DNA from: Cyrtodaria siliqua
Lineage: Eukaryota > Mollusca > Bivalvia > Adapedonta > Hiatellidae
Length of the DNA: 64,000 nt
Direction: 5' to 3'
Assembly: GCA_037043455.1 (NCBI GenBank)
Contig: JAWPHD010001139.1
Location: 1-64,000 of the forward strand
Within the stretch, counting starts at the first letter, position 1; the number at the start of each line of letters is the position of its first letter. A program made the translations under genes and the position numbers. Positions 33,201 to 46,359 of the stretch are shown one piece after another. Below the pieces are notes generated by a model. The model was given only the letters and a program-made list of their open reading frames with translations. It was not told the origin of the DNA and did no database searches.

Positions 33201-35259
33201 ACATTTTTCTACATCCATATTTCAAATAATTATTTGAACAGTTGAAAGCAAATTCTGTTTGCAAATATAAATTACTAAATGTTGATTATCTTAAAACATG
33301 TGAGATTTTCAAACTCCATTTTTTTTAAATTATATATGAAGCAGGTTTTAAGTTAAAAATGATACTTGATTAATAAATTGAGATACTAATTATAATTGAT
33401 AAATACTTCAAGATTGCCATGTCTCTTTAACATACTTTGAGGGGGAATATAAATTCACAGAATTGTTGATTATATTAAACACATGCAATAGTAAAATTAT
33501 AACTAAAGAAAATTTGAAAACACTATAGGTTATTACATTTTATTTAATTACAACATGATTTTAACTTCAGAATAATACTGGAATAATAAAATGAATGGAT
33601 GTGCTAATTGTAATCCTTTATTAAGTTTAATATAAGTATGAGGAAAGTACCGGTATTAAAGATGACATAATTACATAATTTTGATATGAACATGATGAAC
33701 AAACAGTAAATTTCTAAATTTAAATAATGATTATAAATACTATCTTCAACATTTCAAATGCAAATACAGTTATTTTATTCACTCAGTTCATACATATACC
33801 TAAAAATATTGAAACACTTGATTAGAGGCATAACTTTAATAATTTCGCATTTTACTTGTTTTCGTGTAATTAACAGACCTATAAGAATTACTCTCTTTTT
33901 GTTTGGTACACAGATTGATCAAACAGGATAACCTGATACTGTGATACATGTACATCCTGTTTGATATATATATGGTGTCAATTATGTGATTGCTGGGGTG
34001 TTAATTATTGAATGACCCCCAAAAAACAGCCATATGGTGTCACACTTCCTTTGTGGATTGATTGGATTAACGATTTTATGGTTCTCTAAAGAAAGAGTTT
34101 CATTAGTAAATGACTTCTCCTGCACTGTTTTGACTGCCAGCAATTTATAAAATTATTATATCTGGTTAGACTTAAATTTGGGCATGATAAAAGCCAGTCA
34201 TAAAAGTATCATTTAAACCACATTCAAACGTTTATTAGTTTTGGTGAATTTTAATTATTTTTTATAATATTGATTTGAGGCTCCAGTAATATATTTTATT
34301 TAAGTGTTCATATGCTAAAGAGACACAATGTAATATTGATTTTTTAAAGACTAAAAGCATCCCAATAGTTCTTCTACATAACTTGCATTTTTGAAATCAT
34401 TGTTAATATTTGAATTATACAAATCAAATTGTAATTGACTTCTAACTAATTGTTGATTATATTACAACAATAATATATTTAAAGCTAACAGATGTGTCCG
34501 CAACATGACAATGTGTCCGCGGACGTATTGGACCACACGTAAGTGTTGAGTATGTCCGCAACAAGCGAATATCTTCGCGGCAAATTTATGGGGCGTCACA
34601 AACATTTTTTTTTATATTGATCTGTAAATGTCTAAAGGTAGATTAGAGAGGACATTTTGCTTACTAGTTTGTTAATTAACAAAATGAAATAGACTTGTAG
34701 CAGGGTCGCTGACATTTCCTTTGTATGTGCACAGTTGTAAATCATTTAATTGAAGATAACACCCGTCAGAATGACTTGTGTACTTTAACTTCCAGTTATC
34801 AGAAGTTAGAGTACGACAGACTGGTGAAATGAACATGCTACAAAACAAAAAGAGTATGGTCTCATCTCATTGGTTGATTTAAACAGCTCGATGGGCTGCG
34901 GCCATCTCAATGATTAAATCAGCCAACTCGATACACATCGAAGCAATTGATATCATAAATAATTATTTAATTAATTGGAATAAACCATTGTTAACAGTTA
35001 TTTATGTTGATAAAGAAAACAGATCTGAATAAAGATGAAGAATGAAAAACTGATAAATAAAGAAAAGAATAAAATGCAATAACTTGTTTCGCAATCGATG
35101 TAAAATAAATATGTTTAAACATAAAATGAATAAAAAAAAAGAAAAATGTGGAATTCTATATAAAAAAAAAAGCAGCGCACAACATAATTCAGTGGTATAT
35201 GCGTTTAGCGATTTAATATGAGATAACAGGTGAAATAGTCGAGTGGTCGATTTTTAGAT
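33201..35259. other. Intergenic, nothing recognised
   Basis: Very AT-rich. A local duplication of GTGTCCGC words (34495-34560) was the only structure noticed. Confidence 0.45.
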
Positions 35260-36062
35260 CACCTGAAGTCAAGGCGCTTGGCCAATTTTGACCAAACTTT
35301 ACATGGATGAATGCATTTTAGATTTGTTAAAATTGGGTCATCGCAACATCCAAGATGGCCACCATTACCATATATGGTCGAAACCTAAACAGATCTTCTT
35401 CTCAAAAACTGCTGGATAGATTTCGCCATTTTTTTTTTAAAAATGATTGACAATGCCTAGATTATCAAGTTTGGTCAAATGAAGTCTCCGGGGTCAAAAT
35501 TGGTCGTGCCCCGGAATCCAAAGTTTGTATTGAGATTTTTCAATTTTAGGAAAAAACTTTAAATAAGCTTCTTTTCTCAAACCACAAGGCACAGAGCTCT
35601 CATGTAATACATGTAGCATCAGCTTATAGTCCTCTACTAAGTTTGTTCAAATAATGACCCTGGGGTCAAATTTGGCCCCACCCCGGGGCCACAGTTTTAC
35701 ATAGACTTATATAAGAACAAAAAAATCTTCTTCTCTGAAACTAAAAGAGCCAGTGGTTTAATATTTTGCATTTAATATAAGCGTATGGTCCTTTACTAAG
35801 TTTGTTCAAATGATGACCCTGGGGTCACATTTGGTCCTGCAAAAAGGGGTCACATGTTTTACATCGACATGTTTAGAGACAAACTTAAAAATTCTTCTTC
35901 TCTGAAAATGCAAGTACCAGATATCTTTTGCATTTGCTATCAGCTTATGGTCCACTACCAAGCCTATTCAAATGGTGATCCTGTGGTCACATTTGGCCTT
36001 ACCCAAGAGGTCACATGTTTTACAAAGAGTTACATAGGGATTATTTTTTTAAAATCTTCTCA
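35260..36062 (+). repeat. Interspersed repeat with ~160-bp tandem modules
   Basis: The block TTGGTCAAATGAAGTCTCCG / TTGTTCAAATAATGACCCTG / TTGTTCAAATGATGACCCTG recurs at about 35470, 35642, 35801 and 35958, each followed by GGGTCAAATTTGG and a CTTCTTCTCTGAAA module. The frame at 35854-36165 is incidental. Confidence 0.65.
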
Positions 36063-36065
36063 GAA

Positions 36066-36326
36066 TAGCGTCTCCATGGTCGAATGGTTAACAACGTTGC
36101 ATTGTAAACCTTCGCCTCTCACCTCTGCGGGTTCGAATCACACAGAGAGTTCGACTTGTAAGTGAGGAAGTGTTGATTTTTACGGATGTCGGGAGGTGTA
36201 CAGTACTGGTTTTCCCCACGAAAAGTGGGTGGTCTGTCTCTACTACAAAAAAAAATCGATGTCATATATACCCTTACATGTGTTGAAAATGACGTAAAAC
36301 ACCATACAAACAAACGAACAATCTTA
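36066..36326 (+). mobile_element. tRNA-derived SINE, family B
   Basis: A box CATGGTCGAATGGTTAACAA, B box GGGTTCGAATCACAC, body GGTGTACAGTACTGGTTTTC and GTGGTCTGTCTCTACTACAA, tail GACGTAAAACACCATACAAA with CAAACGAAC. Same family as 26696-26943. Target duplications were not clear. Confidence 0.75.
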
Positions 36327-36509
36327 GTCAATTTTGATCAAACTTCACATGGATGATCCTTCGGTGAATGTTTTTCAAATTTGTTAAAATTAGGTAAACA
36401 TGACCTCCAAGATGGCCACCATAGAAACATCTACATTTTAATTAATTGTACCCTGCCGGGAAGCTAAGGCCATGTGTTCAAATCCCACTGGGTTTTTTTA
36501 TTCTTCATT

Positions 36510-37875
36510 AGCTCGACTGATCAGAGATCAGCAGAGCTTATGCCGTGGTGCGGCGTCCGGCGTCCGTCCGTCCGTCTGTCCGTAAACTTTTATTTGAAGC
36601 GACTACTCCTCTGAAAATACTGGATGGATATTCATGAAACTTTACATAAATATTGCCCATTAAGTCTAGTTGATCCTAGCAAAATGTCATGTTGATGTGA
36701 AATCCGCGATGGCCACCAAAGCTAAAAATAGATTTTTAAAATACAAGATTTTAACGACTACTTCTTTAAAACTATAAGTGATATTGATATTGGACTTTTT
36801 CTAAAATGATCAGCATGACATGATGTTGGTCCTTGTCAAAAATTGTTTTGATTCGACGTTAAACATGGCTGCCAGTGGCCATCTTTGTTTACATAGAGTT
36901 ATATAGTAAAAACGTGTAGCGACTACTCCTCTGAAACTACTTAGCAAATGTTCATGAAACTTTACAGGATTGTTGCTCTTGATGTCTAATTGATCCTAGC
37001 AAAATTTCAGGTCTGCCAGAAATTCAAGATAGCCACCACAGCTAAAAATAGATTTTTAAAAAATAAGTTAGTAGCGACTACTTCTTGAAAACTATAAGTG
37101 ATATTGATATGGGACTTTTTCTAAAATGATCAGCATGACATGATGCTGATCCTAGTCGAACATTATTTTGATTTGACGTTTAACATGGCTGCCAGTCGCC
37201 ATCTTTGTTTACATAGAGTTATATAGTAAAATCTTGTAGCGACTACTCCTCTGAAACTACTTGACGAATTTTTATGAAACTACACAGGAATGTTGCTGTT
37301 GATGTTTAATTGATCACAGATCTTTTTTAGGTCGGCCGGAAATTCAAGATGGCCGCCATGCTAAAAAAAATATTAAAAAAAAGGTTTGTAGCGACTACTT
37401 CTTGAAAACTGTAACTGATATTGATATGGGACTTTTCTAAAATGATCAGCATGCCATAATGTTGATCCTAGTAGAAAATTATTTTGATTCGACATTAAAC
37501 ATGGGCGCCGGCGGCCATCTTTGTTTACATAGAGTTTGTATAGTAAAAAATTGTAGCGACTACTCCTCTGAAACTACTTAACGGGTTTTCATGAAACTTC
37601 ACAGGCATGTTGCTCTTGATGTCTAGTTGATCCGAGCACAATTTCAGGTCTGACGGAAATTCAAGATGGCCACCACGGCTAAACATAGATTTTTAAAAAA
37701 CAGTTTGTAGCGACTACTTTTTGAAAAGTGATATTGATATGGGACTTTTTCTAAAATGATCAGCATGCCATGATGTTGATCCTTGTCGAAAATTATTTTG
37801 ATTCGACATTAAAGATGGCTGCCAGTGGCCATCTTTGTTTACCAAGAGTTATATAGTAAAAACTTCAACTTGTAG
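36510..37875 (+). repeat. Interspersed repeat, four ~320-bp tandem modules
   Basis: The head reads TAGCTCGACTGATCAGAGAT then CAGCAGAGCTTATGCCGTGG and a CGTCCGTCCGTCTGTCCG run. Four modules follow at about 36598, 36918, 37238 and 37556, each containing GCGACTACTCCTCTGAAACT, TTTCATGAAACTTTACAGG-like and GGACTTTTTCTAAAATGATC, GGCCATCTTTGTTTACATAG. A homologous array is inverted at 44690-46025. Confidence 0.8.
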
Positions 37876-38017
37876 GGTGGGTGGGGCAGGGGGAGTCTCG
37901 ACACTGAAACTGGGATTTAGGGAGTGCGCAGTGTTAATTTGCTTATAATATAGACACATTTAGGACGCATTTTGTATATAAAATTATTTTGTGGGGAAGC
38001 TGTTTGTAGTTGTGTTA

Positions 38018-38806
38018 TTAATACAGAGCTCCAGATAAGGATTTGGACATTGCGTATTTTTAATCAATTGTTTTTATTTTAACTGGGTATTTGCATTTTG
38101 CAGATGGGTAAAAAAAAGATTTAACCCCATCATTTATTTTTCAATTGGGTATTTCTACCCTACCAGGATGTTTTAAATTGAGTATTTCCTTGTAAAATTA
38201 ACTTACAACAAACAAAACACATAATCAAACATGTTTTATAACTTTTATCATTATGTTCTGTGCATACTGTCATATGTAAACTGTAACACATGCCTTGTGA
38301 ATCGTAAACAACATTGAGTAGTACGTCATCTAACATTAATTTTGAAATTTGTGTTGCCTCCGTTGACTTACTGTGGTCAAAATAATTACTAAATGTATTT
38401 ATTTGTGTTTTTTTGAGGTGTTTTTTTCCGTCCGCGTTTGTTTACATTCGCCGACATTTTTAACCGACGCTTGATTTAGATCCCCGAGCGCCTACACGAT
38501 ATAAAAAGGGTACAGGCAAAAATGAGTAAATCGCGCACAATTACATCTGAATTTCGGAACCAGTCTGTTCACTCGGCAGTTAAGGTCTTTTACCTATATT
38601 TGATTTTGTTTCGAGATATTGTGAGAATACGCGATCGATTAGAAATGAAAAATTGCAAAATACGCTAACAATTTGCGAGGAATTGCGTATCAGACATTTA
38701 TTTGCGTTATTGATTGATACGCATGGTTATGTATTTATATTGCTTTTTCTACCATTGTATTTGCGTATTTACGCAAATACGCACCTTATCTGGAGCTCTG
38801 TTAATA
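38018..38806. mobile_element. TIR element (777 bp) with TTAATA target duplication
   Basis: Inverted ends CAGAGCTCCAGATAAGG (38024-38040) and CCTTATCTGGAGCTCTG (38784-38800) are flanked by TTAATA on both sides (38018-38023, 38801-38806). Near the ends GCGTATTT words repeat. There is no transposase, so it is non-autonomous. CAGAG ends resemble hAT elements, but a six-base duplication does not fit the usual eight. Confidence 0.75.
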
Positions 38807-41800
38807 AATAATAATAATATGAGCTGTCACACTATTAAATTTCCTGGTGTTAACTGTGGTGTTTGTTTGTAATTACGATGATGTATTGAAACCGAAAGTA
38901 CATGTAGGTAGCCTGTACTACGTTACCTAAGATCTTGTCGATGTTCCTGACAAGCTTACTCAAAGATCATAATTCTTGTATTTCATAAATTATTTTAAAA
39001 CTGTGTTTATCTGCAGGATAGCATGTATAATGTGATATCAAATACATAAATTGTAATTAAATTTAAAAAACAAACTCACATTTAACCCTGTCATATATGT
39101 CCTACTTATCTGATAGTGACTCATTTTCATTCCAAGATCTAACAAGACACATTTTGTAATAGGAATATAAATTTAAAAAAAGGAATAACAAATAAACGTG
39201 TTACTTTAATGTCTTTTAAATAAAAATGAAACGTTTAACAGTAGTAGTCTAAGTGTTTATTTATCCTCGCCGTGTTGAAATTATTCATCTTGGCGAGCCT
39301 TTCAAAAGAAGATTAAGTCGTCGTTGGTCGAATGTCGTTTTATCAATCGGTTCCAATGGAGATTACAAGATGCAGACGAAGAGTTGAGTTGGTGGCTATT
39401 GGGTGAAGAAATCCATCGGTGATTATCCAAAGAAGTTTACATCACAGTAGATTAGAGTTGATTCCAAATAAATTGTTGTTTCAGCCAATGGGATGACAGC
39501 AGATGTTGTAAGGAGGTCAATCCCATTTCCGGCTCGAAAGTTGATTAGTATCTCTCCGCCAATCAGAAGGCCCCACGCGTCTGTAGAAGTGTCCCATGTA
39601 GGTCAATCCAACTGTTCTGCGTAGTTGTTGCGCGTGGAATCTCAACAAAGTGAGCCGTCTGTAAGTTTCCGGAACCATTGTCTAGCCTTACTTATTTCGC
39701 CATACAATGGCCCCGAAGCTCACGTTCAATCTGTGTAGGCTCCACATACCACTTCCATCGTCAGTGCCCATCAATGCCCGTGGAGTTGCCGTAGGTTCCC
39801 CTTGTCACGCGGGAGCTTGGAGTGTCAAGTAAGATCTCGGCGGCGGTAGTCATCAGTAGTAGTTTATCACTCGCCCCTCTTGAGGACCACGATAAAAATA
39901 TAGCAGGTTAAAAACATATGTACAACATGTTTTCCGCAAACAAACTTCTATAGAAAACCTCGCCAAAAGGTGAGGCAAAATAAAACCCCATACTACTATG
40001 CGGGTGGTTCCAGACAGCGGCAGGTGTTGCGGGGTCACCTTGCTCCAGACGGCCGCAACACGTCCTGCCTGCTCGATGGTCTGAGCTGGAATGGAACGTT
40101 TAACATACTTCCGCATTTTCTTTTAACAAATCCAACTGCATGTAAACTATTTCTAATGTGTTTGGTTTCACAAATTCACAAATGCACAATACATGTATAA
40201 ATAAAATGGAAAATTAAAATATTACACAATTGTTGTATATATCTGATGTCAACACACCACGGGTGGCCAGTTTTTGTGATTTATGGCCTCTTTGATTTAA
40301 ACAAACATCCTGCTTTGGACAGCCAATTAGCCACAGGGTACAGCATTATTACGATTGGAGAAACCCTTTATTTCTTTTGATTGCAATAAACAACCTGCAA
40401 TAAAACCTAACATTAGCAACTGTTCAAATTTTTTTTAGCATCGCTATATGTCTATGTAGGTACTATTATTTTATTTATGAAATCTTATAATAGGAATAAC
40501 AAAATATTGCAGAGTTCTAATTATTTTACATAATAACAGTAAATGACTTTTTGCGATACATATTCGTTTGTGGAATATACCTTTATAAACATAATTTAAA
40601 GGAAAATTTATATACTTATCATGTTTAGTGGTGAATTTAAAACTCAGCATGTACAGTATTGGACTCTCAAACAACTGATGCTTAATTATTCTTTTATTTT
40701 TATTTTATAACTGATAGACAAGATTAATATGAACCGTTCCTGTTTACAAGAAATTATGTTATATATACTCTGTAAAAAATGTTTTGGACCATAGCAGTGT
40801 TCGAACCCGTACAATGATCGCTGAACCTTGACATTCGACCATAATCCTTATTATCTCAGTTGATAATTCACAATAGATCAACAATCAACAATAATTATCG
40901 TTTACAATGAAAGTTTGCGAAAAAATAATAATATTTTTATTGGTTACTCGAATGTGTCCGTAACTGTTACTTTTAATGAACTTTGCAACATTTTTTACAG
41001 ACCCTTTGTGTGTTCGCGATATTTTTATTAAAATCAAATTTTGTTTGGAATTTAATATTTCTGGTACCAAAATAACCGGGTAGGGTAGACCTTGGTTACT
41101 AAAAAAAGATATTTAAATTCTGTCCACTAGTTTTATTTTTATATTACTTTATATACACTGGTCCAAAACTTTTTTTACCGAGTATATATAACTGTCATGA
41201 CTCTGGTTAACTATGATTAAAATGCAGGGACTTATTTAAGTGTAATACGTAAAGTTGATTACTTTAAATAATTTACGAAACACAATGAGTATGATCCTTG
41301 AGTAACGCACATCCGCCTACTTTCTGTTTAAAGGTATCATTATAATGGCAATAAAAAGACATTTAACCCGGAAAAGGACAGTTTATATTATTAGCACAAC
41401 TAGAAACAGTACTCGCAAGATACTTTTGCATGATATTTTCTAAAATGTGTATAAATGTGTGTGTGCACAGACACATATATAGTTGAAACTGTCCATTTTA
41501 TAATAATTCTGAGTAATTGAAGGAAAATATGCAAGTAAAATAAAGGGTAAAATATTGATAAGAAAAATTATTGGGATGAAAAAACAAAATATAAAAAAAT
41601 GAAAGGTAAAAAATACAAATAGTAAAATCCTTAACTAGAGCTCTGTGTATGTGAAAATAATAGTATCGAACCCCTCGTTCTGTAAACATCTGATCCTGAT
41701 TATGATTATAAAATGCTGGTATGTAACTGATATGATAATGCACTTGATTAATTGGGTAAATTATATATTGAATGTCAGAACACTGTCACAGTTTGCTGTC

Positions 41801-42129
41801 AACTGTTGTGTTCCTGTATCAGGTAATCGGAGATAAAAGTATTAATAATTAACCTGATCTAACCCTACACCACATTATCAATTAGTTGTCATGGTATTTA
41901 GGTGTCATTGACATCAATACCATATGCTGGTTAAATAGTTAAGCAATGGATACCCCAAGTAGGTTTAAAACAGTTACGTTTCACATTTTGAACTACATTA
42001 TTAGTTAACATGTTATATAAAATACTAGTAGCGGATTGCATTATCAAGTAAATGAAATAAACATGATAGGTTCGATTGCATACTCAACGTTTGTTTAAGA
42101 GCCGTTACAACGGGGCACAACAGCCTATC
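38807..42129. other. Intergenic; GC-richer patch 39260-40110
   Basis: Between 39260 and 40110 GC content rises and a minus-strand frame of 87 codons (39853-40116) appears, but I recognise no domain; it may be part of an old gene or retroelement. The rest is AT-rich without a supported gene. Confidence 0.4.
40790..40875 (-). mobile_element. tRNA-like SINE remnant
   Basis: The minus strand has TATCAACTGAGATAATAAGG (A-box-like) and GTACGGGTTCGAACACTGCT (B box) at tRNA-like spacing. The acceptor stem is not preserved and no SINE body was identified. Confidence 0.35.
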
Positions 42130-42149
42130 CACCTAACGTAAAACAATAA

Positions 42150-42656
42150 AGGATAGCTTGACGACTGTAATTTATAACTGCTTATTAGAAACCTGGTGGT
42201 GACGACTGTAATTTCTGACTGCTTATTAGAAACCTGGTGGTGACGACTGTAATTTCTGACTGCTTATTAGAAACCTGATGGGGACGACTGTAATTTCTGA
42301 ATTTCTGACTGCTTATTAGAAACCTGGTGGTGATGACTGTAATTTCTGACTGCTTATTAGAAACCTGATGGTGACGACTGTAATTTCTGACTGCTTATTA
42401 AAAACCTGGTGGTGACGACTGTAATTTCTGACTGCTTATTAAAAACCTGGTGGTGACGACTTTAATTTCTGACTGCCTATTAGAAACCTGGTGGTGACGA
42501 CTGTAATTTCTGACTGCTTATTAGAAACCTGGTGGTGACGACTAATTTCTGACTGCTTATTAGAAACCTGGTGGTGACGACTGTAATTTCTGACTGCTTA
42601 TTAGAAACCTGGTGGTGACGACTGTAATTTCTGACTGCTTATTAGAAACCTGGCGT
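42150..42656 (+). repeat. 41-bp minisatellite, about 12 units
   Basis: Units of GACGACTGTAATTTCTGACT plus GCTTATTAGAAACCTGGTGGT, with one unit carrying an internal 12-bp duplication near 42297 and one a two-base deletion near 42543. The unit length is not a multiple of three and no frame stays open. Confidence 0.9.
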
Positions 42657-43869
42657 TGTTTCAGAACAAACGAATCCGTATGAAAAGCCCAAATTACTAG
42701 CAAGTTGAACAAGTTGAACGTGTTACAATTGTTATGTATATGTCTATCTAAATTAGAAATACTCTGAAGTTAACATATTTAATATTCTATATACATGTAT
42801 ATATATATATATAATATGAATAAGGCACTGCCTCATAGCGAGCTCAACCCATTAAAAAAAAACACTGGAACGCCAATGAAAACAATCATCAGCACATTAT
42901 GGTTATTAGAGCCACCTCAGTGACAGGCGATGAAAGTCGGCTCTACTAGATTGTAATAATTATTTAACATGCAGACAGGATAGCCTTTGGTAGTTTGGAC
43001 CTTTTATTTACCATCCCCATCACTGATCAGACGGACAAAGCCAAGGGAAAATGTCTTGCGTAAGATGCTTAACCTTGAACTTAAGTGATGTTCACGCCCA
43101 ATATATTAATGATACGGTAACAGTTTCATCTCATTATCTGAAACTATTGGACAGCTTATTCATAATTTTGATAGAGCATCATCAAAAAAACTGACCAATC
43201 AGTGACCAGAAATAAGACCTACCCAATACATTCTGGTAGGTGATAAACTCGGTCTTTATCCTTGATGTTCAAACAAGTTTACTGTTAAAATTAAGGTATC
43301 TACAGTGTGCTTCTTTTAAATCCCTGCATATTTCATGCACATTCATGCAAATTGATTCAATATATGTATCTTTCAAAATCAAAATCTTAAACATTATCGT
43401 CAATTTACTCTGCCAAATATTTTTTATTTTACTATAGAACCTAAGGATAAAAATCGAGTAACACAAGTTTTATCACCTACTGAAAAGTGAAAATAAGATA
43501 AAATCTGAACATCTCTGCAATGGAAAATTATGAATTGGAATGAACACCAGAAGTACATCAGTATATTCACACTGACTTTGAATATATAAACATTACTTTA
43601 ATGTGCAACACACGGTCTATTGAAAACACATAGCCAAATTAGGTTGCATCTCATTATTTTAAGAGCTTATTATGATCTATGAAGTTCCTAGTACTTTACT
43701 CAAAAGAAGAAGAAGGGGTTTAGGAGTAATACTCAGTATGACTGGACATGAAAACTGCATGACCTTGAATAAAGGACCCATAGATGTGTGTGCTACTTAC
43801 CACATGAACCGGATAAGAATATTTTTCTCAAGGGCAATTGAAATAAAACTTAAATCGTTTTTGTTTGTT
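42657..43869. other. Intergenic, nothing recognised
   Basis: AT-rich. The frames at 43240-43466 on both strands show no domain. Confidence 0.45.
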
Positions 43870-44035
43870 TGGCGTTCGTTTGGCGTGTAACGTCATTTTC
43901 CAGCACATTTTAGGCTATGTATGATGGTCAACATTTTTTAGTGGTGGAAGCAGACCACTCACTTATTCCTGGTTAAAAGATGTAAGACACATACTGTATA
44001 CTTCCTGTCATCTATAAGAATCGACACTTACAAGA
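43870..44035 (-). mobile_element. SINE family B, truncated
   Basis: The minus strand reads GTGGTCTGCTTCCACCACTA, then AAAATGTGCTGGAAAATGAC and the CAAACAAAC tail, matching the family B body and tail. No tRNA-like head. Confidence 0.6.
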
Positions 44036-44039
44036 TGCG

Positions 44040-44689
44040 CTACAAAATATCAAATCATGTCTGGGTAACGTACTTGAACTAACTCACTTCTCACCAATGT
44101 CACTAGACGAATGCAGCTTGGATTCGCTTCCCCGTCTCTGCATTGTTTGCGAACAAATTTTACTTTCCTTGTTTATAAAAAAGGAGTTTATTTTGTACTA
44201 TTTTGAGATGGTTGTAATTCAACTGTTTCTTGACTAAGTAGCTTGTATGTTTTGTTTTTGTTTTCAGCGATAATAGAATTCTATTTTTTGCAATGATCTC
44301 TTGTGGTATGTCATAACTTAATATCAATTACTACATAACTGAACATGGCCACAATTGATTGTTTGGTACATCACTTATTCCCACTTTTGTATCCATCAAC
44401 CACAGATAACTGCGCCTCATTAATGGTACATGAACATCCAGTCCTTTTTAGTTCGGTTGCAAGTTCAAGCCATCCGTTACAGGTTATTAATGCTGAGTTC
44501 TACTATCAAAGCAGAACGCAGTCATAAACAACCACAAACAATGGAAGACTGACGCATATATTCTTTTCTTGGACATTCTTGAACATTCAGGACATCATCT
44601 AAGGGTGCAGCTTAAGGCAGAAATGGCACTGAAAAATATAAAAGAGATATTAAAAACAACAACAAACAAGAGGTCAATTACCTTGAAGC
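44040..44689. other. Intergenic, nothing recognised
   Basis: No domain-bearing frame. The 60-codon frame at 44345-44527 is not supported by splice or codon signals. Confidence 0.4.
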
Positions 44690-46025
44690 TCTCCTGATAG
44701 GTTTGTAATAGCTAGATCAGCATTCCCGTGAAGTTTCATGAAAACCCATCAAGTAGTTTCAGAGGAGTAGTCGCTACAAGTTTTCATTATATAACTCTAT
44801 GTAAACAAAGATTACCACTGGCGGCCATAATCAAAATAATTTTTGACAAGAATCAACATCATGTCATACTGATCATTTTAGAAAAAGTCCCATATCAATA
44901 TCACTTATAGTTTTCAAGAAGTAGTCGCTACAAACTTGTATTTTGAAAATCTATTTTTAGCCATGTTGGCCATCTTGAATTTCCGGCCGACCTGAAATTT
45001 TGCTAGGCATCAAGAGCAACATTCCTGTTAAGTTTCATGAAATCCGTCAAGTAGTTACAGAGGAGTAGTCACTACAAGTTTTTACTAGATAACTCTATGT
45101 AAACAAAGATGGCCACTGACAGCCATGTTTAACATCGAATCAAAACGATTTTCGACGAGGACCAACGTCATGTCATGCTGATCATTTTAGGAAAAGGTCA
45201 ATATCACTTATAGTTTTCAAGAAGTAGTCGCTACAAACTTGTTTTTTGAAAATCTATTTTTAGCTGTGGCGGCCATCTTGAATTTCCGACCGACCTGAAG
45301 TTTTGCTAGAATCAATTGGAAATCAATAGCAATTAACATTCGTGTGAAGTTTCATGAAAACCCGTCGAGTACTTTTCAGACGAAAAGTCGCTACAAGTTT
45401 TTACTAATGGCAGCCATGTTTAACGTCGAATCAAAATGATTTCCGACAAGGACCAACATCATGTCATGCTGATCATTTTAGAAAAAGTCCCATATCAATA
45501 TCACTTAGAGTTTTCAAGAAGTAGTCGCTACAAACTTGTTTTTTAAAATTCTAGTTTTAGATTTGGTGGCCATCTTGGATTTCTTCACATCAAGATTAAT
45601 TTTTGCTAGGATCAACTAGACTTCATGGGCAACATTTCTGTAAAGTTTCATGAAAATCCATTCAGTAGTTTCAGAGGAATAGTCGCTACAAAAAAAAAGT
45701 TTACGGACAGACAGACGGACACCGCACCACGGCACAGTTTTATAACCGATTCTGATCATTTTAGAAAAAGTCCCATATCAATATCACTTAGAGTTTTCAA
45801 GAAGTAGTCGCTACAAACTCGTTTTTTAAAAATCTGTTTTTTGGATTTCTTCACACCAACATGAAATTTTGCTAGGATCAACTAGACTTCATATGAAGGG
45901 CAACATTTCTGTAAAGTTTCATGAAAATCGATTCAGTGGTTTCAGAGGAGTAGTCGCTACAAAAAAAGTTTACAGACGGACACCGCACCACGGCATAAGC
46001 TCTGCTGATCTCCGATTCAGCAACA
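44690..46025 (-). repeat. Inverted copy of the 36.5-kb tandem-module repeat
   Basis: On the minus strand this has the same head (GATCAGCAGAGCTTATGCCG near 46000-46020, CGTCCGTCTGTC-like run) and about four modules of roughly 300 bp (AGTAGTCGCTAC at about 44767, 45065, 45238, 45523, 45681, 45952). The frames called over it are incidental. Confidence 0.8.
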
Positions 46026-46030
46026 AAGCA

Positions 46031-46345
46031 AAACATGATGTTTTCACAATATTTATTCATTATGCATTCTTTTGTGAACAAAGAGAGAAGATTGCCTATG
46101 TCTTTCTCGAAAAAGTCACAGTCATCATCGATTTTTGACTGTTTATGTGTTTTTATAGTGTCTATCCGCATGCAAGAACACCCCTTTACAAAGGAACCAT
46201 CAGTGTCTAATCCGGATTCTGTCTGTGCCACAAAGGCACTGCATTTTACCATCTTCGGTACATTTAAGCCAATCTCGACCCACTTGCCAAGAAGAAACAG
46301 AATTTCTGTCTCTTTTGGCTTCGTAACGTACCGCAATATTGACAT
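46031..46345 (-). CDS. Possible first exon of a zinc-finger (C17orf113/ZNF862-like) gene or its remnant
   Basis: Minus-strand frame starting ATGTCAATATTGCGG at 46345 gives MSILRYVTKPKETEILFLLG, then KMVKCSAFVAQTESGLDTDG, SFVKGCSCMRIDTIKTHKQS. The MVKCxxC, FVKGCSxxRxDTxKTHxxS pattern resembles the N-terminal finger of hAT-derived ZNF862/C17orf113-like proteins, but the second Cys of the CxxC pair is Phe here, so metal binding is doubtful. The frame then runs into the tandem-module repeat at about 46025, where true coding probably ends. Upstream lies an NRF-1-like site, which suggests a genuine promoter. Identity is a weak inference. Confidence 0.35.
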
Positions 46346-46359
46346 TTTGTGACAACCGG

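Noticed and set aside
26696..36326. Functional tRNA genes at the A/B-box pairs
   Set aside because: The A and B boxes belong to SINE heads followed by SINE bodies; acceptor stems and anticodon arms are not kept.
45878..46345. Whole 155-codon minus-strand frame as one protein
   Set aside because: The last third lies in the tandem-module repeat; only the part above about 46031 looks like possible coding sequence.
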